DNA of 18,649 bases from Acidilobaceae archaeon (lineage in GTDB: Archaea; Thermoproteota; Thermoprotei_A; Sulfolobales; Acidilobaceae): the NCBI GenBank assembly GCA_027039295.1, contig JALWEW010000004.1, positions 1 to 18,649 on the forward strand, in the 5' to 3' direction. The notes under the pieces are model-generated. The model was not told where the DNA came from, made no database searches, and worked only from the letters and a program-made list of their open reading frames with translations. Below, piece after piece: positions 1-6,668 of the stretch. The translations under genes were made by a program, and so were the position numbers. The stretch's first letter is position 1. Each line of letters starts with the position of its first letter.

Positions 1-832
1 CTAGCTCCTTTGCTATGATCTGGACGTCCACTCTCCGGCTCCTGAGGGAGATGGCCCCGTTGGGCCTGATGATTACCGCTATATCAGCGTTGTACCTGGA
101 TAGCAGGAGGGCTCCTATTATACTGTTGGATGGGGGGCCCTCCTCCTTGAGAGTGGCGGCCACCCTGCATCCCGGGGATCCCACGATGACCACCTTCCTG
201 AGGGCGGCGTCCATCCCCGCCAACTCCTTGTTAATGTAGTCCTCCAGGCGCTCCGCCAACTCCTCGTCCCAGAGGACCCCCCTGGCCAGCTTGAACGCGA
301 GCCTCGTCTTCCACTCTGTGTCGTGGCGGTTGCCGGCCACGCGGAAGAGTTTGGGGGCCAGTGGGTCGTCCCACCTCCAGAGGTCGGCTGCGCAGACGGC
401 CCTCACGATCCTCTTCGTGACGTCGTCTACATCGGCTTCGTGCTCCTCTGGGTAGTAGCGAGCCACCACGCCCGTGGCGCATGTGCTACGGTCCACGTGA
501 ACCTTAACACCGGCCTTGGCTAGGGCCTCTATCTCGCCTGGCTCCCAGATGTGGTGGTCGTACCACTCCACCTCCACACCCTTCCTAGTTATAGAGGACA
601 GCGTATTGACTACCCTCTCGAATACGGCCTTGTTGGGCCCCAGATCCGCTATCACCAGCCTGTCGCCCGAGTCGATATTGTCCTCCAGGCTATCTAGCAC
701 TTCATCCAGATTATATGGTTCGGCATAGACTATGGTGGCGAAGCCCTCCTCCACACCCGAGAGTCTGAGATAGACCGCAGCGCTGCCCACACCGTCGAGG
801 TCCGTGTGAGTTACTATGAAGAGGTGGTTCAC
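1..832 (-). CDS. DHH-family phosphoesterase with DHHA1 domain (3' end off the window)
   Basis: Reading the minus strand from a GTG at 832-830 gives 277 codons with no stop before the window edge. Seen: DHH motif I THTDLDGVGSA (residues 8-18), motif II as IADLGP, and the name motif YDHH; the visible C-terminus SLRSRRVDVQIIAKEL matches the DHHA1 domain just before its usual GGGGH motif, which would lie outside. Known: DHH/DHHA1 proteins are Mn-dependent hydrolases of oligonucleotides, pAp or cyclic dinucleotides, and archaeal members can act as exonucleases; the substrate here cannot be told. The GTG overlaps the stop of the HIT gene in a GTGA, so the two are probably translationally coupled; GGGAGG lies immediately before it. 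Family very likely, exact activity open. Confidence 0.9.
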   Translation of the reverse strand, partial: MNHLFIVTHTDLDGVGSAAVYLRLSGVEEGFATIVYAEPYNLDEVLDSLEDNIDSGDRLVIADLGPNKAVFERVVNTLSSITRKGVEVEWYDHHIWEPGEIEALAKAGVKVHVDRSTCATGVVARYYPEEHEADVDDVTKRIVRAVCAADLWRWDDPLAPKLFRVAGNRHDTEWKTRLAFKLARGVLWDEELAERLEDYINKELAGMDAALRKVVIVGSPGCRVAATLKEEGPPSNSIIGALLLSRYNADIAVIIRPNGAISLRSRRVDVQIIAKEL

Positions 833-1392
833 CTCCCAGTGCCACCTCTCCCCAAGAGTCTTGAGGCCTCCTCCTCGAGGATAGGCTTTAGCGTGGAGTA
901 TGTGTCCCTTAGATCCTGTGGTATAACCTTGGTAGCACCTGTGATTAACATGAAGTTCGCGTCCCCTGACCAGCGTGGTACAACGTGGATGTGAACGTGG
1001 TCCTCCACGCCCGCGCCCGCTACCCTACCTATATTGACGCCGACGTTAAAGCCCTGAGGCCTGTAGGCCCTCCTCAAGGCCCTAAGCGAGGCCTTTACTA
1101 GTAGGCCCATCTCTAGTAGCTCCTCCTCACCCAGGTCCTCGAGGGACGCCACGTGCCTGAAGGGGACCACCATCAGGTGCCCTGTGTTGTATGGGTACTT
1201 GTTCATTATAACAAAGGCCCTACGGCCCCTGTAGAGGATAAGAGCCTCCTCATCGCTCATCTCGAGTGCCTTGCAGAAAACACATCCCCCACTCTTAGAC
1301 TCAACGGACGACTTGATATACTCCATCCTCCACGGCGCCCACAAGACCTGGTACCAGGGCCTCGGCCACTCCAAGCCCTCCTCAACCCCCAC
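829..1392 (-). CDS. HIT-family protein, Ap4A phosphorylase/hydrolase-like
   Basis: A 187-residue cytosolic protein starting at GTG 1392. Seen: the histidine triad DHVHIHVVPRW at residues 131-141 (H132, H134, H136), an N-terminal LWAPWRMEYI block at 18-27, a CVFC pair (C37, C40) likely to bind zinc with histidines further on, and NTGHLMVVPFRH at 69-80. Known: this APWR-plus-CxxC arrangement is that of the HIT branch containing the mycobacterial diadenosine tetraphosphate phosphorylase Rv2613c, which cleaves dinucleoside polyphosphates through a His-AMP intermediate. Inferred: it degrades Ap4A or related nucleotides, and the coupled DHH phosphoesterase may act on the same pool. A weak CCTAAG box lies about 30-35 bases before the start. 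Family call strong, substrate inferred. Confidence 0.9.
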   Translation of the reverse strand: MGVEEGLEWPRPWYQVLWAPWRMEYIKSSVESKSGGCVFCKALEMSDEEALILYRGRRAFVIMNKYPYNTGHLMVVPFRHVASLEDLGEEELLEMGLLVKASLRALRRAYRPQGFNVGVNIGRVAGAGVEDHVHIHVVPRWSGDANFMLITGATKVIPQDLRDTYSTLKPILEEEASRLLGRGGTGR

Positions 1393-1477
1393 GGGCTCCG
1401 CGGTGGTTACGGGTTGTTATCGGCTTAGGCTGCTTGCCCTACGGGGGACCCTGAGGATTGTGGCTCCCGGGCCTTCC

Positions 1478-2227
1478 CTATGGGTTGTGGACGCCGTGGA
1501 GGATGGCCTGGATTATGAGTGTCAGGGGCTTGTCTCCCAGAACGAGAGTTGCGATGTAGCCTATGGTTATGAAGACCACGAGGGGGAGGCCCGGTGTGAC
1601 CCAGATAACCGCGTCTAGGCCCCTCTCCGCCGCTATCTCGGCTAGCATGTCGGGTGGATTCGCCTCTACTATACTGTAGCGCTCCCCCACCTCCCAGCTC
1701 GCGGGGTAGAGCCAGGGTCTCCGGAGGGCTTCTGATACCCTCACCGGCACGGCCGAGAAGCACGCCTGCAGCGCCCTCGCCGCACCCCTCTCCCTGGCGA
1801 GTCTCGCCAGGAGCCCTCTGTACCTTGAGACGTTGAGCACGCAGTATGCTAGTGGTATGAGAGCCGCTGCGAGGCCGCCGTAGAGTAGTGCGAGCATTGA
1901 GGGTACCACCAGTTCCCCGAGTCTGGCAGGCGTTGCGGCCGCTATCACCGCTACTGCTAGCACGTCGCCTCCGCCGAGGAGCCCGGCTAGGTATGCAGCG
2001 GCCGCTATCCCGAGGGCGGCGGCATCCATTCCTAGGTAGACGCGGAGGGGGAGAGGGGGCTTGCATGCGATCATGTAGAGGGCGCCGAGTGGGATTGCGA
2101 TGCGTAGCACCGCGTACCAGTAGGCGGGCTCCACCTCCCTATACTTGTAGTCCATAATAGACGCCGCCGAGAGCGCTAGCAGTGTCAGTGCCTCCGAGGC
2201 TATAGTGCACCACGTGCATACACCCAA
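1478..2227 (-). CDS. pibD: Archaeal prepilin peptidase (A24 family, PibD/FlaK-like)
   Basis: A 249-residue membrane protein with several hydrophobic segments. Seen: the first catalytic aspartate in IMDYKYREV (D26) and the second in the GxGD motif as LGGGDVLAV (D88), spaced much as in Sulfolobus PibD. Known: these membrane aspartic proteases remove class III signal peptides from archaellins, pilins and sugar-binding proteins at the cytoplasmic face. The start is taken as TTG 2227, preceded by GAGGGG five bases away; no ATG or GTG sits before the conserved aspartate. It is 85 bases from the HIT gene and probably independent of it. No archaellum or pilin genes are in view, so its substrates are encoded elsewhere. 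Residues from about 120 on form a long, partly soluble tail between hydrophobic stretches. Confidence 0.85.
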   Translation of the reverse strand: MGVCTWCTIASEALTLLALSAASIMDYKYREVEPAYWYAVLRIAIPLGALYMIACKPPLPLRVYLGMDAAALGIAAAAYLAGLLGGGDVLAVAVIAAATPARLGELVVPSMLALLYGGLAAALIPLAYCVLNVSRYRGLLARLARERGAARALQACFSAVPVRVSEALRRPWLYPASWEVGERYSIVEANPPDMLAEIAAERGLDAVIWVTPGLPLVVFITIGYIATLVLGDKPLTLIIQAILHGVHNP

Positions 2228-2248
2228 GCGGGCCCCTCGACTGCGTGG

Positions 2249-2701
2249 GTGGTGCAGGCCTTGTTAAACTGGCTGCCCGAGTGGCTCGAGTTCGATGGCA
2301 GGCCTCGCATCGTCAGACTCCCCCTCGAGTCGAGGAACCCGTCTAGAATTGCGAGGAGACTCGAGCCGTTACGAGTCAGGGAGCCCATCAGAGCCCTAGC
2401 CTGGGTGGTCGAGAAGGGGGCGTCGCTCTACATCTGTCTCTGGCCGCCGGGTGAGTATAGGGTCGAGGCCCTGAAGAGGCCGGCCTACGATAGGCTCTCG
2501 GGGCTCAGACACGCTATTGTAGCTGAGATGAGGGGCATCGTGGGTGGAGCCATAGCCTGGAGGGCCCTGTGGAGGGGTGATAGACTCGTTGTTGAAGAGA
2601 TAGAATGCAGAGCTGTGATACGCCCGGGGGGCTCCGTGTCCTGCGGGGGCAGGGAGTGCAGGGGGCCTCAGTGCCTCACCGCATGCCTAGGAAAGCCTTA
2701 G
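2249..2701 (+). CDS. Unrecognised 150-residue protein with C-terminal cysteine cluster
   Basis: The protein is not recognised. Start GTG 2249 (a second GTG follows directly). Codon use (AGG, GAG, GCC) resembles the surrounding genes, so it is probably real. Seen: a basic N-terminal half rich in arginine, a hydrophobic strand ASLYICLWPP around 58-67, and four cysteines at the end, C132, C137, C142 and C146 (CGGRECRGPQC then LTAC), which could hold a metal or form disulfides. No membrane segment. It diverges from the prepilin peptidase with only 21 bases between the two start codons, so any promoter of either gene would overlap the other gene. It converges on radA across 167 bases in which no gene is seen. 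No function is proposed. Confidence 0.6.
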   Translation: MVQALLNWLPEWLEFDGRPRIVRLPLESRNPSRIARRLEPLRVREPIRALAWVVEKGASLYICLWPPGEYRVEALKRPAYDRLSGLRHAIVAEMRGIVGGAIAWRALWRGDRLVVEEIECRAVIRPGGSVSCGGRECRGPQCLTACLGKP

Positions 2702-2868
2702 GGCCCTACTCTCTGGGCCTACCAACAAGCGATCCCGCGGACGCCATTAGGGGGCCAGCCTCGGGATTCCTAGCCCGATACAAGTGCAGAGCCCAGCTTC
2801 AACCTATGGTATCGCCCCACGCCGCTGGCGACTCCCATCAGCGGGGTCCCATGGAATCGGCGGGCGCG

Positions 2869-3837
2869 TTACTCTGGATCCCTGATGCCCCACTCCGTTA
2901 TGACGAATACGGTCTCTCCCTCGGGTAGGTGTGGCGCATCGACTATCCTGGCTATCCTCTTGTTACCCCTGCTCTTCTTCAGCTGCACCCTGACGCCGGG
3001 AGCGTGCCCCACTACGTGTCCTCCAACGGCCTGGGTGGGGTCTCCGTAGAAGACGTCTGGCCTCGCCATTACCTGGTTGGTTATTACCACGGCTACATCA
3101 AGCATCTCTGCTAGCCTCATCAGCTGGTGTAGGTGCTTGTTAAGGAGCTGCTGCCTCATGGCCAGGTTCTCGCGGCCCGGGAACTCAGCTCGGAAGTGGC
3201 TTGTGAGGGAGTCAACCACTAGGAGCTTGACGTTCTCCCTCTTAATGAAGCCAAAGAGCTCCTCAACTATTGCCATTTGGTGATGGCTGTTAATCGCCCT
3301 CACCCAGTAGATGTTCTCCATCACCTTGTCCGGGTCGAGGCCCAGGCCCCTCGCCATCTGCTCTATCCTCTCCCACCTGAAGGTGCCCTCGGTGTCGATG
3401 TAGACCGCCTTAGCCTCGAGGCCGCCTTGCTCCTCGGGCAGCTGAACGTTAACGCTTAGCTGGTGGCATATCTGCGTCTTCCCGCTCCCGAACTCACCGA
3501 AGAACTCAGTTATATTCTTCGTCTCAACGCCTCCCCCTAGGAGCTCGTCCAGGTTCTTACTGCCAGTCGTTATCTTCTTAGCGCTCAACCTCTCCCTCTT
3601 CAGGTCTAGGGCGGTCTTTATCGTGAAGCCAACAGCCTCCCTGGCAGCCTTCACGATCTTAGCGGCCGTCTGGAGGGGTATGCCCGTGGCGTTGCTAAGC
3701 TCCAGTGGGGTGGCGACTGCAATCGCCTCTATAGTAGAGTAACCAGCCTCCACGAGCTTCTGCGCCGTCGTAGGCCCTATGCCCGGCAGCTCCGTGATAT
3801 CCCTTATGAGGGGCCTCTCACTTCCACCCTCCGCCAC
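2869..3837 (-). CDS. radA: DNA repair and recombination protein RadA
   Basis: A 322-residue RecA/Rad51-family recombinase that polymerises on single-stranded DNA and drives ATP-dependent strand exchange in double-strand-break repair and fork restart. Seen: an N-terminal helix-hairpin-helix domain (LPGIGPTTAQKLVEAGY, 17-33), the polymerisation motif GFTIKTA at 70-76, Walker A GEFGSGKT at 114-121, Walker B LLVVD at 205-209, and TNQV followed by the L2 region with VGGHVVGHAPGVR. The length is normal for archaea, and it is RadA rather than a shorter RadB/RadC paralogue because the helix-hairpin-helix domain is present. The start is GTG 3837, with GGGAGGGG upstream. It diverges from the threonyl-tRNA editing gene. 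No sign of disruption. Confidence 0.97.
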   Translation of the reverse strand: MAEGGSERPLIRDITELPGIGPTTAQKLVEAGYSTIEAIAVATPLELSNATGIPLQTAAKIVKAAREAVGFTIKTALDLKRERLSAKKITTGSKNLDELLGGGVETKNITEFFGEFGSGKTQICHQLSVNVQLPEEQGGLEAKAVYIDTEGTFRWERIEQMARGLGLDPDKVMENIYWVRAINSHHQMAIVEELFGFIKRENVKLLVVDSLTSHFRAEFPGRENLAMRQQLLNKHLHQLMRLAEMLDVAVVITNQVMARPDVFYGDPTQAVGGHVVGHAPGVRVQLKKSRGNKRIARIVDAPHLPEGETVFVITEWGIRDPE

Positions 3838-3870
3838 TCTTCAATCCCCTCCCAAGTCGCTACTCGAGAG

Positions 3871-3880
3871 GCTATATCCT
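3871..3880 (-). promoter_or_regulatory. Probable TATA box of radA
   Basis: On the minus strand AGGATATAGC lies about 35-40 bases before the radA GTG, the spacing also seen for cydA and the peroxiredoxin gene. This would give a leader of roughly 10-15 bases. No transcript data, so it rests on motif and spacing only. Confidence 0.45.
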
Positions 3881-3894
3881 AAGCGGGCCCCTAG

Positions 3895-3910
3895 GCCCCC
3901 CGAGGGGGGC
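3895..3910. repeat. GC palindrome between radA and the threonyl-tRNA editing gene
   Basis: GCCCCCC and GGGGGGC face each other across two bases (GA). The palindrome lies between the radA TATA-like box and the probable TATA-like element of the divergent gene, so it could be a shared protein-binding site. It may also be chance in GC-rich sequence. Confidence 0.5.
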
Positions 3911-3927
3911 TCTGGGGCGGAGCGTGC

Positions 3928-3936
3928 TTAAGACTC
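3928..3936 (+). promoter_or_regulatory. Possible TATA-like box of the threonyl-tRNA editing gene
   Basis: GCTTAAGAC ends 32 bases before the chosen ATG at 3969, close to the spacing at other genes here. It is weak in A/T content, but it is the only such stretch in a very GC-rich leader, and it favours the ATG over the upstream GTG at 3924. Confidence 0.3.
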
Positions 3937-3968
3937 GGAAGGGCGGGGTCGCCGGAGGGCGCTGTTGC

Positions 3969-5393
3969 ATGCGGGCCCTCTTCATACACAGCAGGGAGAC
4001 GTGGTTCAGGGCTGTCCGGAGGGCGCTGCGCGAGCCCCCTGATCCCCCCTCCGAGGAGAGCCTCGGTGAGTGCCTCGTGGTCTTCGTTAGTATCGAGGAG
4101 GGAGACGGACTCGGCGAGGCCGAGAGGCTAGCCAACGACGCCGTCTCGCAGGCTGAGCGCGTGGGCGTGAACTGCATCCTACTCTACCCCTTCGCCCACC
4201 TGAGCAGCAGGCTCGCCGACCCACGGCGAGCCTACAGCTTGCTCGTGGAGGCCGAGAGGCTCCTGCGTGAGAGGTGGACCGGTAAACTGGCCCGTGCACC
4301 CTTCGGTTGGTACAAGTCCTTCAGGATCCACTGCGTGGGCCACCCGCTCTGCGAGCTCTCCAGGAGCTATGGGGGTGAGGGTGGCCTCTACAGGCTACGC
4401 AACGGCAAGCTCGTGCAGCTACGCGAGGCCGAGAACCTCGACGAGGCACCCCACTTCACGAGTGGAGCCTGGGATGAGGAGTCCCTAAGGGTCATGACCA
4501 GGTTCGGCCTGCACCCCCAGGTCACTCTGCTGGGGGCCGAGGTGGCGCGGGGAGCCCTCCTACACGCCGCCGGGGGGCCACCAGCCCCCACGAGCCCCGT
4601 GAGAGACTTCAGCCCCCAGGGCAGGGAGCCCCTCCCCCACACCCTGGTCAGAGTGTGCCTTGACGCCCTTGAGTGTGGATGCAGCGAGGCGCTCTATGCG
4701 GTCCCAGGCTATGGCGACGTGCTCGTCAGAGCTAACCTAGACCTGGACAGCGTCGCGGCAGGCCTTGGAGGCCTCATGGAGGGCTTTGGGGGGAGGCTGG
4801 CGAGCGTGAGCGCCTCGAGACGTGAGGGCCTAGTCGTGGACTGGTACGCCGACTATGACGGTCGGATCCTCTACTACGAGTCGCCCTCTGGGAGGGCTGT
4901 CGTAGTGGGGGGCTACGCTGCGCTGCGGGGCGGCACCGGTAGCGTTGCCTGTCTCGGGCCCTCCTACGAGGTGGCTAGGGCACTCGTCGACCACGGAGTC
5001 GCAATGGCCCGCTCGGGTAGGACGCCTAGCCTGCCCTTCTGGGCGAGCCCCGTGCACGTGGCCATCATCCCGGTTAAGGAGGAGCAACTAGCTATCGCAG
5101 AGGAGCTGGCCCGACAGGCCTCCTCCCTAGGTCTCAGGGTCTACATAGACCCACCCACTAGGGGCCTCGGCGCTAGGGTTAGAGCCGCCGGGAGGCTCTG
5201 GAGCCTCTATATTGCCGTCATAGGTGAGAGGGAGGCGCGGGACGGCACCGTCAACGTCAGGAGGAGGCGCGAGGGCGATCAGGTGGTCATGAGTATGGGG
5301 GAGTTCATAGAGGATTTAGAGCGCCAGGCCCTCTCGAGTCCTAGCCCCCATAGGGTGATGAGGGGCCCGCCTACTCCTCAATCCTCTCTATGA
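3969..5393 (+). CDS. Editing-only threonyl-tRNA synthetase homologue (ThrRS-ed)
   Basis: A 474-residue protein. Seen: an N-terminal archaeal ThrRS editing domain (1-134) with MRALFIHS, YPFAHLSS (73-80), APFGWYKSF (K116) and GHPLCELSR (E129); K116 and E129 keep the 13-residue spacing of the editing-site Lys and Glu known in Pyrococcus. A C-terminal class II anticodon-binding domain runs from PFWASPVHVAIIPV to about 455. Between them, about 210-360, lies a shrunken region without recognisable class II motifs 2 and 3. Known: crenarchaea often split ThrRS into a catalytic enzyme lacking this domain and a separate protein that hydrolyses Ser-tRNA(Thr) in trans; this matches the latter. ATG 3969 is chosen over GTG 3924 because homologues begin at MR-LFIHS and GGAGG lies nine bases upstream. 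Its end overlaps the convergent zinc-ribbon gene by 23 bases. Confidence 0.9.
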   Translation: MRALFIHSRETWFRAVRRALREPPDPPSEESLGECLVVFVSIEEGDGLGEAERLANDAVSQAERVGVNCILLYPFAHLSSRLADPRRAYSLLVEAERLLRERWTGKLARAPFGWYKSFRIHCVGHPLCELSRSYGGEGGLYRLRNGKLVQLREAENLDEAPHFTSGAWDEESLRVMTRFGLHPQVTLLGAEVARGALLHAAGGPPAPTSPVRDFSPQGREPLPHTLVRVCLDALECGCSEALYAVPGYGDVLVRANLDLDSVAAGLGGLMEGFGGRLASVSASRREGLVVDWYADYDGRILYYESPSGRAVVVGGYAALRGGTGSVACLGPSYEVARALVDHGVAMARSGRTPSLPFWASPVHVAIIPVKEEQLAIAEELARQASSLGLRVYIDPPTRGLGARVRAAGRLWSLYIAVIGEREARDGTVNVRRRREGDQVVMSMGEFIEDLERQALSSPSPHRVMRGPPTPQSSL

Positions 5394-5523
5394 CCACGTG
5401 GAACGTATTCTTCTTACAGTACGGGCAGTAGTGGTATATCTTGCCCATCTTGTCGAGGGGGAAGCTAGCCGCTAGCACCCACTCGCGGCCGCACTCGGTG
5501 CACCTGAGCTTCCACTTGGTCAC
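5371..5523 (-). CDS. 50-residue zinc-ribbon protein
   Basis: A small gene read from GTG 5523 to TAG at 5373-5371. Seen: two CxxC pairs, C8/C11 (CTECGREW) and C33/C36 (YCPYCKKN), separated by 21 residues, the pattern of a single zinc ribbon; basic and aromatic residues flank the second pair. Its GTG overlaps the stop of the upstream 107-residue zinc-ribbon gene as GTGA, so the two are almost certainly co-translated. The 3' end overlaps the 3' end of the convergent threonyl-tRNA editing gene by 23 bases. Such mini zinc ribbons in archaea are often nucleic-acid or ribosome associated, but nothing here fixes a role. Confidence 0.8.
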   Translation of the reverse strand: MTKWKLRCTECGREWVLAASFPLDKMGKIYHYCPYCKKNTFHVVIERIEE

Positions 5524-5843
5524 TCACTACACCCTCCAGCCTCCTCGTCGAGAGCGGCTTTAAGCCTGAGCGCGTGCCAGGCCTTCTCTACCTCCACCAT
5601 GGCCTTCTCCTTTAGGAGGTAGCGCAGATAGTAGGCTGCCTTGAGTGGCAGCTTGATCCTAGCCCGCTCGGCGTAGCCGCAGAAGGGACACCTGAACTCA
5701 TAGGCAACCTCTAGGAGGGCACCGCATCCCTCCCCCGCAGCGCTCCACGAGAGCATGTAGCGATACTTGCCAGCGCCTCCGCATTTAGGGCATAGGCCCT
5801 CCCCCTCTATAGCTACGCTTCGCTTACGTCTCTCCTCTCCCAA
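5520..5843 (-). CDS. 107-residue zinc-ribbon protein of unknown function
   Basis: Seen: CPKCGG at 18-23 and CPFCGY at 52-57, two knuckles of a zinc ribbon with a lone C40 between them, followed by a helical, charged C-terminus (65-100) that could be a coiled coil or a partner-binding helix. The start is TTG 5843, the only start codon before the first cysteine pair; a TATA-like ACTAAAAAC box lies about 40 bases upstream, which supports it. The gene is first in a two-gene unit with the 50-residue zinc ribbon (GTGA overlap). The ASCH gene upstream on the same strand is 89 bases away and probably separately transcribed. Family not recognised beyond the zinc ribbon. Confidence 0.8.
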   Translation of the reverse strand: MGEERRKRSVAIEGEGLCPKCGGAGKYRYMLSWSAAGEGCGALLEVAYEFRCPFCGYAERARIKLPLKAAYYLRYLLKEKAMVEVEKAWHALRLKAALDEEAGGCSE

Positions 5844-5880
5844 AACGACCCCCCGGGGGCGTGGGCCCTTCCGCCATAGG

Positions 5881-5905
5881 ATCGTTTTTAGTGGTGTTAA
5901 AACCG
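5881..5905 (-). promoter_or_regulatory. Probable promoter of the zinc-ribbon pair
   Basis: The minus strand reads GGTTTTAACACCACTAAAAA and on to 5881, an A/T-rich stretch in GC-rich surroundings. ACTAAAAAC at 5891-5883 ends 39 bases before the TTG start, matching other genes here; TTTTAA just upstream may be an alternative box or part of the TFB recognition element. Confidence 0.45.
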
Positions 5906-5932
5906 TTCCAGGAGCGCCTGGGGAGGGAGGCC

Positions 5933-6595
5933 TTAGTCCTTCCAGGTCCTCAGGAGCCCTTGGTCTCGGAGTATTCTCAGCGCCTTGCGGAGCGCCTTCC
6001 TAACCCTCCACCTCCTCTCTATGGATCCGTAGAGTCGCACTGCTGTCGATCTTATACTGTTTGTCCTTGTGAGGTCTTCCAGTATTTTCACGTCCTCCTC
6101 CTCTAGGAGAGCCCTTATGTACCTCAGCGCTAGCCTAGCTATATCAGCCGGCTCAAGGCCCATGTAGGGGTCCTCGGGCGGCAGCATGTCTAGCCTCTGC
6201 GTGACCTCTAATTCTATAATTGTGACCTTATCGTCTGGCCTCACCTTACCGTAGACTCTCTCGAGGGCCCTGAGCAGCTCCGCTCTCGAGGCGAAGCCGT
6301 CGCGCCTGGCATCCTCGTCGGTCAGCTCTCCTACAGTCTTGTATGTGACGCTCTTTATGCGGGCCTTCGCTAGGGGCCTTCCCTTCCCGTGCACTATAAC
6401 CTCGCTATACTTGGGCTTTACTATTCCGAGTCTTATCGTCGTGGTCTTACTCCCAGTGAGGAGCTTGTCGGCGTATTCCCCCTTAATCATTATATGCCTG
6501 CCGAGGAATTGCCTGCGAGCGCCTCTGCCGCCCTTTTGAGGCTCCGACGCCACCACGCGCACCCCCGGCGGGCCTGTGTGCGCTCTGCCGCCCAT
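5933..6595 (-). CDS. ASCH-domain protein
   Basis: A protein of about 220 residues. Seen: FLGRHIMIKGEYADKLLTG followed by SKTTTIRLG, typical of archaeal ASCH proteins, then a beta-rich segment to ITIELEV-like VTIIELEV, and a C-terminal helical, basic extension (about 150-220) ending RTWKD. Known: ASCH domains have a PUA-like fold and are thought to bind RNA; some members have ribonuclease activity. The basic C-terminus fits nucleic-acid contact. The reading frame is open to ATG 6613, but a TATA-like CTATAG at 6623-6628 is only 10-15 bases upstream of that codon and about 30 upstream of ATG 6595, so 6595 is preferred; the conserved region starts only at FLGRH, so a later GTG is also possible. 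No strong ribosome site is seen. Confidence 0.8.
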   Translation of the reverse strand: MGGRAHTGPPGVRVVASEPQKGGRGARRQFLGRHIMIKGEYADKLLTGSKTTTIRLGIVKPKYSEVIVHGKGRPLAKARIKSVTYKTVGELTDEDARRDGFASRAELLRALERVYGKVRPDDKVTIIELEVTQRLDMLPPEDPYMGLEPADIARLALRYIRALLEEEDVKILEDLTRTNSIRSTAVRLYGSIERRWRVRKALRKALRILRDQGLLRTWKD

Positions 6596-6668
6596 GGCGC
6601 TGCGGGCGGCCATCGCCGAGCCCTATAGAGGCCGTGTGGAGGGGCCAAAGCTCGCTAGGCCCGCCGCC

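Noticed and set aside
1425..2066. A 213-codon minus-strand frame overlapping the prepilin peptidase gene
   Set aside because: It is arginine/serine/glycine-rich with no domain pattern and lies within the other, well-supported frame carrying the catalytic aspartates. It is a GC-driven shadow.
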